Shown here: positions 10,438-21,655 of the stretch, piece after piece
Position numbering within the stretch: position 1 is the stretch's first letter
How the letters are laid out: every line of letters starts with the position of its first letter
Assembly: GCF_964019385.1 (NCBI RefSeq)
Contig: NC_088649.1
Span: forward strand, 18,914,615 to 18,978,614
Direction: 5' to 3'
Length of the DNA: 64,000 nt
Source: Sycon ciliatum
Taxonomy: Eukaryota; Porifera; Calcarea; Leucosolenida; Sycettidae
Translations under genes and position numbers: made by a program
Notes under the pieces: generated by a model
Told to the model about the DNA's origin: nothing
The model's input: only the letters and a program-made list of their open reading frames with translations
Database searches by the model: none

Positions 10438-10743
10438 CCACTAGGTGAGTAGAAAATGTATTGACACATGTGGGCCGCCAAAACGCTAGGGGCCCCAAGG
10501 GCATTGGGAAATGCTACGGTAATACGGTCATACAATAATTGCACAAGGTGTATGTGTGTCATGTGTCATGAATGAAGTGCGCATGCAACTATGAGTACTA
10601 TATTCATGAGGTGAATTGAATTTTAGGCGGGATCCAAAGCTTGGACCCCGCCTAAATGCAGGCGACTAAGCCTGCAAACAATGAAAGTATGGAGAATGGA
10701 GAAAAGAGAACAAACATTTGAAAATGTTTATCAGAAACCAGCT

Positions 10744-12556
10744 TCAGTGAAACAATTGTTTCGTTTTGCGATAGAAGATCTCAACATTGGAAGAGGAGAA
10801 AGATTCTGTTAATATCGTTCTAAGACGATTTCTTGCAAAATGCGGGTGATAGGAAGTAACAAATGTAATTGTATTCCTGTTGTGGCTGGTCTTCGCTTTC
10901 TTGGCAGCAGAATGATGTGTAACACGTGGTTCAATATTCATGAAGATAGGAGCCAAGAAATGTGGAGGATAGCCTCTGAGCCTAAGTCTGCACCAAAAAC
11001 GCTCACGGATAGTAAGAACATCAGACAATCTTGAATTAGTTCTATTATATCGACAGAGTTCTGCAATGATAAATGAGCGGAAGTTTGATTTTGGGTGATC
11101 TGACTTATACGGAATGTAAAGATAAGCATTCCTGGGTTTCTGATATGTACGATACAGGATATTACAATTAGTCTCTGATTTGTCTAAGAAGAGTTCTAAA
11201 TCTAGAAAGACACATTCATCGCTAACATTTGACCAGGTGAGGTTAATGTCAGGTAAATCTGAATAGAGAGACTGTTGTAAGGATTCTTTGCTGAGCTTAT
11301 CATCTATGACTAGGAAGAGGTCCTCAATAAATCTTTCAAAAAGATAGATGGAAGCTTTAAAGATAGACAGTGTTTTCTTTTCATGGATGAAAAGGAAGGC
11401 ATTTGCTACATTGACCGCCATGGGAGTGCCCATGGCCATGCATGCCATGTTCTTGATGATACAGAACGTTTTCAAACTTGAAATAGTTGTTTTTCAGAAC
11501 AAAGGCAATGAGTGCAATCAAAAGAGGCCGCAGTGGATGCTCAGCATCTTTCAAAAACTCATCAATTGCAGAAATTGTATCGTGCCAATTCATGTTTGTG
11601 TAAAGACTGACAACATCAGCTGTAACTACTTTGCTGTTTGCAGGGAAATGTGTATTTGCAAGTTTAGAAATTAGACTATCTGTGTCAGCAAGTACAGTGT
11701 TGGCAGTTTCAGGAATGATGTTTTTAAGGTGAAAATCTATAAATCTAGAAGACGGGGAGGTGCAGTATCCAATGCAAGAGACAATTGGTCTACCCGGTAC
11801 TAAGCCGTCAACAAGTTTTTTGTGAATTTCCGGAAGCATATAGAATTTAGCTGGTTTAAAAGGGAAAGAGCTAAATAATGCAGTGACATCACGTTCAGAA
11901 AGTAGAGCAGAGTGTACTTTACAAATTTCTGAGAGGTCACGGTGTAGAGAATCATGCAGTGCTTGGTTATCTGAAGATACTGGAGAATAATATTTTCTGT
12001 CAGCTAGCTGGCGAAGGCCTTCTGCTATGTAATCTTCTTTGTTTAAAACAACAGTGCCAAGATTTTTATCTGCTTTAGAAATAACAATATCTGGTCTGTT
12101 TTTTAATAAGAGATACGCTGATAATTCGCTAGGGGTTAGATTATGTTTACGTTTGCTTGTAATCTGAGCTGCATGGATGCTAGATTCTAATCTTGACCGG
12201 AAATCAAGTAGAGCAAATTCAACATGAGGTAAAGCGGTAGGAGGAACCTTCTCTGAAGGGAGGTGAAAATGTGGAATATATTGTTTGGTAGGCACTGTAG
12301 TTCTAATACGATTAAACAGGTCATTCCATCTGACTTTACGTTGAAGTGCAGAAATATCGCTTGATAATTGCTGCGGTGTTGGCAAGTGAGTAGAGGGTCT
12401 AAAATTAGACGCATATCCGAGAACTTGCTTTTCAATGGGTGTGAAATTGAAACTAGAAAAGTTATGAAAACCAGAGTTTAGAACGTACGCAGAATGTCTA
12501 TTCAGATTGAGATTCCAAATATATTTCAAACGTAAGTCTAAGAATGATTTCTGCCT
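10744..12556 (-). pseudogene. Penelope-like reverse transcriptase
   Basis: RT with Penelope-type motifs. In order: DIVISKADKNLGTVVLNKEDY, KFYMLPEIHK, PGRPIVSC, VTADVVSLYTNM (motif A with the catalytic Asp), NNYFKFENVLY, MACMAMGTPMAVNVANAF (motif B), and RFIEDLFLVID (motif C). The usual YxDD is FIED here, so one of the two catalytic aspartates is Glu. A frameshift around 11430 separates the blocks. The 3' part gives YIPYKSDHPKSNFRSFI and FVTSYHP. No GIY-YIG endonuclease follows before the stop at 10744, so the element is either EN-lacking or 3'-truncated. It enters the frame directly from gag sequence at 12558. Confidence 0.8.
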
Positions 12557-12558
12557 TT

Positions 12559-12898
12559 TCTCCGGGAGCAGCAGACTAAGCTGGGCAAATTGGTTGAATT
12601 CCTCCAGTGACGATTCCTGGGTGATGCTCATCAGCTGAAGTCGAGCTTGATCCTGCTCTTGCAGGGGGCCGAACACCTCAGCCAGCTTAGACTTGAAAGA
12701 TGGCCAGTCAGGAAACACTTCCCCTGCATCTTGAGCATTCAAGAACCATAAACATGCGTTCCCAGAAAGGTGTGTCGTGGCGAAGTCGACCATATTACCG
12801 GGATGCTGCACTGTGACTTCATTGCCATTTCCCTCGAAAACACCCATTCGCGGAAAGTTGTGGCTAGTCACATCTGGCTGCGGCCAACTACCCTTCAC
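12559..12898 (-). pseudogene. Gypsy element 1 gag, N-terminal part
   Basis: Minus-strand coding includes ATTHLSGNACLWFLNAQ, FPDWPSFKSKLAEVFGP and SSLEEFNQFAQLSLL, which match the retrotransposon-gag capsid domain pattern. The 5' UTR-like stretch 12868-12962 also occurs at 36172-36262. The reading continues into the Penelope-like element. Confidence 0.75.
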
Positions 12899-12962
12899 TT
12901 TGTGTAGTGTCGCTATTGCTGTCTATGTCTCTGTGTGTGCCAGTATATGTGGAGTGAGAACT

Positions 12963-13416
12963 AGCGTGAGCGTGAGAGTCAGTTGGTCTTTAGTAGTGCT
13001 ACCTGTGATGTTCCTGCGTGAACATCAAGATAGTTCTTGCACTCCATAGATCATCTTCACTCCAAAATTCTCAGACAACTAAAATTTAATTATAATTACA
13101 TAGAACAAAGAAAGATAAAGGTGAACAACCAGGATCCGTATATGTACACAGTATGAGAATGCATAGGGATAACCGATCACGGAACGAATCAGGTACAACA
13201 ATCAGCTCATAAAACCGCGGTCACACCAAGCGCGATTCCGCCATTCAACGGAAAAAAGCACTTTTGGTTGTCAGCGTTGCTACAGACACGACTGAATTTT
13301 CGGTTTCAGCCGTTCTCAGCAGTCAGCCGTTTTCGAAGCGCTGAATGGATTTAGCCACTTTCAGGCATTCTGGCGCAGTGGCAGGAAAAACAAACTTGTG
13401 CAAATCCAAAGGCATT
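12963..13416. other. No gene seen
   Basis: Expected site of the 5' LTR of Gypsy element 1, but no match to 6301-6452 is visible. No coding sequence recognised. Confidence 0.5.
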
Positions 13417-16379
13417 TTACCTTCGATGCATCGTAATTTCGGCATCAGCGGATTGAGGACCTGCAGATGCAGTTGCAGTCAACTGCGGTGTTAGTGTTGG
13501 TAGCACATCAGGTAGAAGCTTGCCGTGATGACGATTGCGGTGGTACTCGGACAAGTTGTCGGTCATAACAATAATAGAATCTGTCCGAGATGCCGTCAGC
13601 AATTAGTGCTTCAGCAGCGAGATTTTGTCCTAGACTTGGTCTCATTTGGTTAACGGTGGCAGGGATTGCGCTCCGTGTGACGAGTCGTAGGTTTCACTCT
13701 GTTTCTCCTTCTGCCTCGCCGCGAACTTCCTTAGCTTGGCAATATCAGGCCAACTTGGTGCGATGGATTCCGCTGAACATGGTTGGCATGTGAGTAGATA
13801 ACCAAACAGGAGCTCAGCTGACGAGTAGCCATTTGCGAGTGTTGTTGACCTGTAACTGAGTAAGGCATTGTTGAGGCTGTTGTTCGTCTTCAAGAGACGC
13901 TTGAAGGTTCGAACAGCTTGCTCAGCTTCACTATTGCTCTGTGGGTAGTGCGGGCTATTTGTGCAATGGGTGAGCTGCATTTGGGCTTTGAATGTGACCA
14001 TTTCAGCACTTGCGAACTGTAGACCGTTTTCTGACACAAGGACATGAGGGGTGCCATGGATGGCGAACAGCTCGTGATGCTCCTTGATGACGGCTTCAGA
14101 GGTAGTCTTCCGCAGCGGGAAAGTGTGAATGTACATGGAGAAGTTGTCGACAGCAACGAGGTACTCCTGACCGTCATGTTGGCAGAGGTCGACTCCTATT
14201 CTCTCCCATGGCAAAGAGGGGAACACAGTTGGAGACACAGGCTCGGGCGACTGAAAACAATTCTTGGTGCAGGTCAGGCAGTTCTGGTCGCATGGTACGC
14301 GTGATACCTGGCCACCAGTGGAGGACCTCGCACAGGTCAGGCATCTGGATATGCCTTGGTGACCGTCATGCAAAGCGGCAAGCGTAGCTTTGCGCTCGGA
14401 TGCCGGGATTACGATCCGAAATTCGCGGTACAGCAGACCATTGTCAACTGAGCGCGAGCCACGTTCGTTGCGGTAGGCGTCCACCTTGGTCGGCCAGCCA
14501 TGGAGGGTATGCTGGATCAGTTGTTGCAGAACTGGATCGTCAGCAGTGGGTGTAACAAGAGCGTATTGCTTTGTAGAACTGCATAGAGACGACAGGACAG
14601 CAAGGATGGTGGCTTCCAAGTCACTGTGTAGGTTGGATTTGGTTGCTGGTGTGTCATGAAGAGGAGCTCTTGACAGCATGTCGGCAAGAACCATGTTTTT
14701 TCCAGGAACATACTCCGCCTGTACATTGTAGTGCATGAGTCTGATCAGTAAATGTGTTCAACGTAGAGGTACCCGGTCGAGGTCGCACGTGTTCATTAGT
14801 AGGACCAGCGGCTGGTCCATCTGAATGGTAAATCGGGGTGCTCCATAGAGGTATTGATTGAAGTATTTACATCCCCAGACCAAGGTGAGGAGCCATTTCT
14901 CAATCTGTGCACACTGTTTCTCTGCTGCTGTCATGGTGTGCGAGGCGTACGCGACCGGATTCCACTCATTGTCGTTCAACTGTAGCAGTGCTGTAGCCAA
15001 TCATTAGCTGCTGCCATCAGCTGTGACGATGGATGGTGCAGATAGGTAGCAGTACGCGAGACACGGGGATGAGGCAGCTAGGCGCTTGAGCTCTGTGAAA
15101 GCCAGCTCATGTGCTTCGTTCCATTCCCACGTCGTGATGCACAGGAGTAGCTCACCCAGTGGGGCGACTGCTTTTGACAATTACGGCAGAAACTTGGAGA
15201 GGTACGTGACGAGTCCTAGTGCCCGACAGAGCTCCTCCACATCAGTTGGTGCTGCGAGGCGCTCGATGGCATGGATTAGGGTGGACACTCTTGTCCCTGA
15301 TCCGATGGCCCAAAGAACTTTAGAGACAGTGGGTCCATTGTTATTTTAAGCAGCATGCCTGTTTTGATTTCCACTTTAAACAAGGTATACAGGGACATGC
15401 ATCTGAACTTAGACGTGTTTGGATTAAGCGCCAGACCGGCATCAGGGAGCTGGTTCTCGACGGGCAGCAGAGCAGCATCATGCTCAGCCATCGATGAAGC
15501 ATAGGCGATGATGATGTCTATGCACCTTTCTACGTTGCGAACATTGCTGAGTAGACCTTGTAACCGGCACTGGAATATCTCAGGTGGGCTCGTTATGCCG
15601 AAGGGAAGGCGCTCGAACTTGAAGCGGCAATAGGGAGTGATAAAAGAATGTCGTCAGCAACGACGCTTCCTCAGAAAGTGGGATGTGCCAGAAGCCAGAC
15701 GTAGAGAATATGGTAGGGCCCTTGAGTTGTGTGAGCGTGTCGTCCTCAGTCGGTAAAGGGTCGTTCTGTCTCTCTATTGACACTGGCATTCAGGCGCTTG
15801 AGGTCTACACATACACACACGTTGCCGTTCGGCTTTTGGACCGAATCGAGGGGTGAGCACCAGTCAGTTGGTTGCTTGACTTTTGTGATGACACCTGCTT
15901 TCCCCATACGCTCCAGCTTGGTGCGAACCTTGAAGCAGATGAGTATTGGAATGCGTCGAGCTTTCACACAGTTGTATGGTTTGCATTCTGGCTTCGACTC
16001 AATCTTGACTTGCTTGCCTAGCATGCATTCTATTTTCGGCTAGGCATCTGAAGAGCCAACATGAAGACGTTCTACTAGGCCCATCTGTTCAGATGTTTGC
16101 CTGCTTAGCAAGTTGACATCACCAGTGGCAATGAACAGGACAGTGACTGGGTACTGTACATCACGGAAAACAGCACAAGTGTGGAACTCACCCTGTATGC
16201 TCAGCTGGCTCCCATCAGGCCCCGTCATACGTGTCTGACACGGACTGAGTACTGGCTGTGCACACAACGCGTCGTACTGCCCACGGCTCGTCAGCGTTGT
16301 GAGTACGTCCTGAAGCAGCTTGAAGGAAATTTTCGCTGCCGGCGTCAGACTGGAAGTCAAACTCAGCTACAAGAACAAA
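13417..16379 (-). pseudogene. Gypsy element 2 pol (protease to integrase)
   Basis: Minus strand, 5' to 3'. A degenerate protease region (16360-16040) contains PVTVLFIATGDVNLLSR. RT start (16024-15746) has GVITKVKQPTDWCSPLD and DLKRLNASV; RT fragments lie at 15789-15276. RNase H is at 15000-14758 (VAYASHTMTAAEKQCAQIEKW) and 14736 onward (EYVPGKNMVLADMLSRAP). Integrase (14500-13642) shows HDGHQGISRC, WERIGVDLCQHDGQ, LVSENGLQFAS (second Asp replaced: SENG for SDNG) and PHYPQSNSEAEQAV (catalytic Glu present, Gly of NGxAE lost). The final 13602-13417 stretch resembles the pol tail. Several stops and frameshifts; gag is absent. Confidence 0.85.
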
Positions 16380-16450
16380 TGTTTTGAACCCTCTGGTTCT
16401 CTTAAGTATCAGGAACGAACGACCACACAGCACGCGAACAACTATTTATT
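16380..16450 (-). repeat. LTR end fragment of the copy-1/copy-2 LTR family
   Basis: Matches the first 70 bases of the LTR at 18451 and, inverted, the end of 3432-3794 (GAACCCTCTGGTTCTC, GGAACGAACGACCACAC). In minus sense the LTR end is followed directly by Gypsy element 2 coding sequence, as a 5' LTR would be. Confidence 0.8.
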
Positions 16451-17258
16451 TATTCCCGTAGCTATGCAGAAGACGTTACTTCAGTAACGTCTGGCGCTAG
16501 CCAGGGTCCACACAGCTTTAATTTGGTGTTTGTGTGTTTGTTTGTTTGTGTCACGCCTGGCGCTATCCCGTCTGGCGCTATCTGTCCCGTACTGTACCGT
16601 ACCAGCAAAGCCACAATATTTTTGTTTGTTTGTGCCATCGAAATGCCTGGCGCTATCCCGTGCCTGTCCCGTACAATCAAGAGTACGGTACCATAAAGAG
16701 AATGAGTATATATGCGAAGTGTATCGGGGGAATGCATTCAGTGCAGTAACATTTGGTGTGGATTTGTGTGCGAGGCCGAGATCCCACTAGCAGGCTGGCT
16801 GGGCCGCCTGTCGAACAGCCCGGGAATCGCATGTAGGCCAATAGCATAATAATTATAACATATATACAGTCATGTAGATGTATAGCAGGGAGTCATATTA
16901 TGGTAACGACTCCCTGCTGTATGGGGAGATTTTCTGGACAGAAATACGAAGTACGGAGACGAGTAAATGCAATCAGAATGGATGTTAGTAGCCGTCAGTA
17001 TAATAAGAAGAAGAAGAAGAACGCCCGTGATCGGCAGAGTCATAGCTATGCAGAAGACGCTACTTCAGTATCTCATTGAAACGTTTTTGCAATACAATGA
17101 TGTAGCTAATCGAAGGAAATAGCATTTCCATCAGTTCTAACCACATGCACGATGAGCTAGGCAACACAGCATAGCTTCCAAGCTCTAGCATCTCATAGCA
17201 CAGTGAGAACACCGGCCAATACAAAGAGAGAGGGTGTTAGCCAACCACGGCAACACGG
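16451..17258. repeat. Repeat-rich non-coding stretch
   Basis: A 28-bp direct repeat (TAGCTATGCAGAAGACG then TTACTTCAGTA, with C in the second copy) stands at about 16459-16486 and 17042-17069. Between them the motif CTGGCGCTA occurs four times (about 16493, 16557, 16571, 16649), three of them followed by a TCCCGT word. A GAAGAAGAAGAAG run lies near 17009. No coding sequence recognised. Confidence 0.5.
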
Positions 17259-17561
17259 CAACAGTATATTTTGACTTCCATTAAATCTTCCATTAAATCT
17301 AACAATAATAATGAATAACTAAAACTAAAACTAAAACCACTAGGTAGTTAAAGCATGAAAATTACACCGTATATGAGAAAAAAACATACACATACAAAAT
17401 ACAACTACAGCGCACACAGCAAACCGCACATAGCGCTTGTAACGTATACCACTTCGTAAACATCAGCGGTACGGCGGAGTCGGGATACAACTGCATTGAA
17501 AGGAACACAATGTCACCAGCGAGAAGGCCTTTCACTCTTGAGAACTTGTGGTTTCCCAACA

Positions 17562-18450
17562 TTCTCCCCACCAAAGGGCTTCTCACCGCCGTACAAAAAG
17601 GGACCGGGGATCTGACTACACGCCCAGAACGAGTCTTTCGCTGCTGTGGGGGTGGCCAAGGTGGAATATCACTACTGCTCACCACTTCGGCCATCTCGAT
17701 TTCTCCAAGCTTTCCGCTATGAGCTGTCACCCATGACACGGTCACAGGTTTACTACTTCGACAATGGGCAGACGCTGGACCAGACAACACATAACCTATC
17801 TCGGTGTTCCACACAGTCTCGCCGTTAACATCTTCCTTGCGCTTCTACTTCTTCATAGGTGCTGCAGCCAATACAGTTCCTTTTCACGGTGGGCAGGTTA
17901 TTTGTTCACGATGTGTTTTCCTTTGCACCCTTCATGTCCTTGTCCTTATCGTTCCTCACTGTGGACGACCGTACCGCGGGTTATTTGATGTCGATGCTGG
18001 TTCCTTCGCACCGTCCTTGTTGCTGACTCAAGCAGCTCCCTCGGAGGTCGTTATTTGATGTCGATGCATTCTCCTTCGCACCGTCCTGGTTGCCGACTCA
18101 AACAGCTCCCTCGGCGGTCGTTATTTGGTGTGGATGCATTCTCCTTCGCACCGTCCTTGTCGTCGGACTCAAGCAGCTCCCTCAGAGGTAACACAGTCCC
18201 AGGTACAAACTGCGGACAATAGCGCAGCTCCCTCCTTGGTCACTCGGTCACACGTACACGGTGCAAGCTGCCTCACAACGACGTAGACAAACTAATGGTT
18301 ATTTGTTCTCAATGTGTTTTCCTTCGCACCACAATTCCTGCAAGTTCCTCGTCTCCCTGACCACATTGAATTACGTTGGCGATAATTCTCTCTCCAATGA
18401 TCCATAATTCCTGTGCCATGTTCGCTTCGTATCCCGGCGTGGTCGCCAAA
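17562..18450 (-). pseudogene. Broken ORF of copy 2 interior
   Basis: Start MAQELWII is shared with copy 1 at 18421-18385, then a stop follows after about 36 residues. The middle holds three tandem 70-bp units. The end encodes WNTEIGYVLSGPASA, VTVSWVTAHSGKL and IPPWPPPQQRKTRSGRVVRS. The TRSGRVV tail resembles the C-terminal tail of Gypsy pol polyproteins, which is the main evidence that this ORF family derives from both ends of a Gypsy coding region. Confidence 0.65.
17981..18190. repeat. Three tandem 70-bp units
   Basis: Units start TTATTTGATGTCGATG at 17981 and 18051, and TTATTTGGTGTGGATG at 18121. Each contains CCTTCGCACCGTCC and GCAGCTCCCTC. The period is not a multiple of three, so the array disrupts any reading frame. 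Confidence 0.9.
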
Positions 18451-18800
18451 TGTTGTGAACCCTCTGGTTCTCTTAAGTATCAGGAACGAACGACCACACT
18501 GCACGAGGACAACTATTTATTCTCAACAGTATATTTTGACTTCCATTGAATCTACCAATAATAATAAATAACTAACACTAAAACCACCAGGTAGTTATAG
18601 AGTGAAAATGACAGCGTATATGAGAAAAGCATACACATACAAAATACAGCGCACACAGCAAACCGCACATAGCGCCTGTAGCGTATACCACGTCATAAAC
18701 ATCAGCGGTACGGCGGAGTCGGGATACTACTGTATTGAAACGGACACAATGTCACAAGCAAGAAGGTCTTTCACTCTTGAGAACTTGTGGTTTCGCAACA
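18451..18800 (-). repeat. 5' LTR of copy 2
   Basis: 350 bp, ends TGTTGTGAACC on the plus strand at 18451 and CGCAACA at 18800. Matches the copy-1 LTRs. Confidence 0.85.
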
Positions 18801-18804
18801 AGTA

Positions 18805-19330
18805 CATAATCATTGTATGCTGCGCTGGCAGAGGCAGACTGGAAGACGCTGGCGAAGTGTCCAGACCTATGACATTTGTTACAGGGCGTGTCCTTTGCAG
18901 GGCATAAATCGTGGTTCGATTCATAATCTTCTGAAGAGCCACACCATGAGCACTTTTCACTGCTGTTCGAGTCTCACTGGCGCTTGTCCTGTGCTCACGT
19001 TCCAGTCGATTTGGAAGCAGGAGATTTGCCATGCTTGTGTTGCTGCGAGGTAGCTGCAGTGGCTTGGCTCACCAGGGTCGTTTACTGCTCGACCTCGGCG
19101 TTTACAGATTCCGTTTTCCTTGCCAAGGTCACGGCAGTCCCGAGTGTCAGCTGAGTGTGGTCTTCAAGCTGCAGCTTCTTCGAAACTTCTCTGTTCGTCA
19201 TGTGGGCCACCAACCTATCACGGATACGCTCATCCAGCTTGTGAAATGCAGAGTACTTGGCTGCAGCACGGAGACGACAAGTCTCACTTGTTCCGATATG
19301 AACGTTTCATCAGCCCTGAGCAACTATGTC
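18805..19330 (-). pseudogene. Gypsy-type gag remnant with zinc knuckles
   Basis: Minus-strand reading frames encode IRDRLVAHMTNREVSKKL, LEDHTQLTLGTAVTLA, then CSWCGSSEDYESNHDLC and CNKCHRSGHFASV. This capsid-end plus double-knuckle pattern matches gag of K02A2.6-like Gypsy elements and would suit Gypsy element 2, whose own gag is missing. Frameshifts separate the segments. Copy 2 of the LTR element lies directly downstream. Confidence 0.6.
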
Positions 19331-20854
19331 TGACTTGACTTAGCCCAGAAACTTGGCATTGCAGGCCTTTCTGAAGCCCTATGCGTCCAATGCCTGGCTC
19401 TGGCGAAAATCACATTGGCGCAGGGTTGCAAATTTTGATCGAATCACTGATCTGGGATTGGTCGAAAGTCACAAACACCCTTTCAGCTGCTAACAATGAC
19501 AATGTGGATCCGACTGGGTCTCTGAGAAAGTAACTGGCATACCTGTTTGGTTACAACGAGGCAACTGTATTCCATGTACTGAAGAAGTGACTGAACTACA
19601 TGTATCTCCGTCTGGGAGGACGTGGAACAAACAATGTCAGAGTGTGTCGCATGCACATCTCTTTGAGTATTTTCATCATTCTGGATGTACTTGCAACAAA
19701 GCTGCGCTGTGAGGCACGTTCTGTGTTAGACCTTCAATTGAGCCACAACTCTTCTTACAAATTACATACCACGGTACAAGGACTTGTAGGAGCATCATCA
19801 AGTGGTGCATTCACACTCATCACACATTGCCTCTAGTTCACATTTCTACGCGGCGGGATGGGACGCTACGTAAGGAGTCGCAGGAACCATTGAAGTACTC
19901 ATGACCCTGGCTTTCGGCGACAAATGTGAATGTCAAGAACGGGAACACAACCGTACTACTGCCCACATCGGGAGCGATGGAAAAGTTGATTCTGTTCAAC
20001 CTTCCATACCATGCACAAGGACACAAGCCTTTCAATTAGTAGAACAAAATGCTAAATTTCGAATGTAATCTGGCGATGGCGTCGTGTGGCAATGCACACA
20101 ACTCAAATTTTCAATTTTCAGTTTTTGGAACAATATGCCTCCCATAATAACTCACAGAATCATCCAAATGACCGAGTTGAATTGTAGCAAGCTACTTGGA
20201 TTAGCATTTGCTGTATTTATGGATTGTCCTGGGGTTGTTCAGATGAACTGTTTTATCCTTTAATCGTGTTCCATTTAGAATAGGTACATCATCCAGTACC
20301 TTCTACAACGTTTTCCAAGCTGACCTACATGCACCATCGTACTCACCTTTTGTTCCGTCGGCCTGGGTAGCTATTTGCGCGCCCATGTTTGTCATAACTA
20401 CACATGGCCTTCATCTGGCCGCCCTCACTCGCTCTCGCTCTCTCTCTTTCATAATGTAGTAGCTTCGTTCGTCTTTGTCTCCGTCTCTTCATCAATAATA
20501 AATGTCTTCCCAGCTACCCGTTGTTCGTTGTTCGTTGTTCGTTGTGTCTGCGAGTATGACTACTCTTCGTTCTCAACAATAGCAAAACTATGGCTGATTT
20601 GTTGGTCTTCCTACCAGACTGGAGCGTGATACCACTTAAATTGAGAAGAACTAGTAGAAAGTTCAGAAAAGTAAAGCCACATGGACTGTACTTTATGGCT
20701 CGTGTCCATTGATGTTAACAGGCACAACAACTGTTGCATGCTGGGTGTACTGAGCTAGGTGAGAGTTGCTCTGTCTCACTCACGGCTCGGATATCTGTGC
20801 AAGTCTTTACTGTAAAAGCCATATATATAACGAAGTGCTAACTCTAACGAATTA
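19331..20854. other. No gene seen
   Basis: No protein family recognised on either strand. Minor features are a CT-rich run (20433-20450) and a GTTGTTC-type triplication (20520-20545). Confidence 0.5.
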
Positions 20855-21408
20855 AAGGGGAAGTATACCCTAAACTCTAATTTTCACCAGTTGTAGTCTT
20901 CGGGGTGCTGAGTCGAATGGTCTTGGTCCGAGCAAGCTGAGACGCTCCCTTCCTTTTATATTCCCAATCGAACTTGCGCACTTCCACCGAAACTGGGTGA
21001 CTGCGCCCTACTAGATAGGGATTTGTATGGAAAAAGTCAATAAAAACGCCGTTTCGTTCTCATTAAAGTGCGGATGACCGCGATTGGTCCATATGTTGTA
21101 GTCTTTTGGCCGCTGAGTCGACTGGTTTTGGTTCGAAAAGGCTGCGATGCAGCATTCAGCCCTTATTCCCAATCGAATACGGTTGAGTAAGCGGTCATGT
21201 GCTCATTTACAGCCTGTTTGGGCCCGTTTATGTCACTCGAGTTGAACCTTTGTACCAGGAGTCGTACAAGCCTCTTACGACTCCCTGCTTTGTACCTTTG
21301 AGTTGAATCTTGATGTGAAAATTGTACTCTGCAGGCACGGTGACCAGGCGACTGGTGTACGCATGAGCACGTGACCGCTCACTCAACCGTGTTCGATTGG
21401 GAATAAGG

Positions 21409-21545
21409 GCCGAATGCTGCATTTTTTTTTGTATTTATATCATTATCTCATGGCACATCATGATGACGGCCAATAGTGGCCGAATGCTGCATTTTTTTTT
21501 GTATTTATATCATTATCTCATGGCACATCATGATGACGGCCAATA
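21409..21545. repeat. 70-bp tandem duplication at the LINE 3' end
   Basis: The unit (host flank GGCCGAATGCTGC, the LINE A-tail read as T on this strand, and the last bases of the LINE 3' UTR) is present twice without mismatch, at 21409-21478 and 21479-21545. Confidence 0.9.
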
Positions 21546-21655
21546 AAACTGAGACAAGGGTGAAAGCCAACCAAAACAGTAAAACAGATAAAAGAATACA
21601 AATAAGAGGCAAAGAAGGCAAAGGAGGAGACAAACCAGCAGGATATACATGAAAC

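Larger units (their letters stand above)
10139..12558 (-). mobile_element. Penelope-like element inserted in Gypsy gag
   Basis: Bounded by Gypsy gag coding on both sides. The sequence TGCCTTT occurs at both borders (10134-10140, 12552-12558) and is a candidate target duplication. The 3' end (minus sense) has two tandem copies of a 144-bp sequence, the kind of partial tandem terminal repeat known as a pLTR in Penelope-like elements. The coding region is described separately. Confidence 0.75.
17259..18800 (-). mobile_element. Non-autonomous LTR retrotransposon (copy 2)
   Basis: Same family as 3432-5224, opposite strand. The upstream LTR is complete (18451-18800). The downstream LTR (17259-17561) lacks about 80 bases at its outer end. 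The interior begins TTTGGCGACCACGCC and ends with the same polypurine tract, next to 17561. Interior coding is broken: the start MAQELWIIGERIIANV is conserved with copy 1 but soon stops, and the 3' part (17814 downward) keeps YVLSGPASAHCR, WPPPQQRKTRSGRVVRSP. It abuts a Gypsy gag remnant on the right. Confidence 0.85.

Noticed and set aside
11381-12898. A genuine gag-RT fusion gene
   Set aside because: The gag part continues at 10138 beyond the RT, so the fusion is best explained by insertion of a Penelope-like element.
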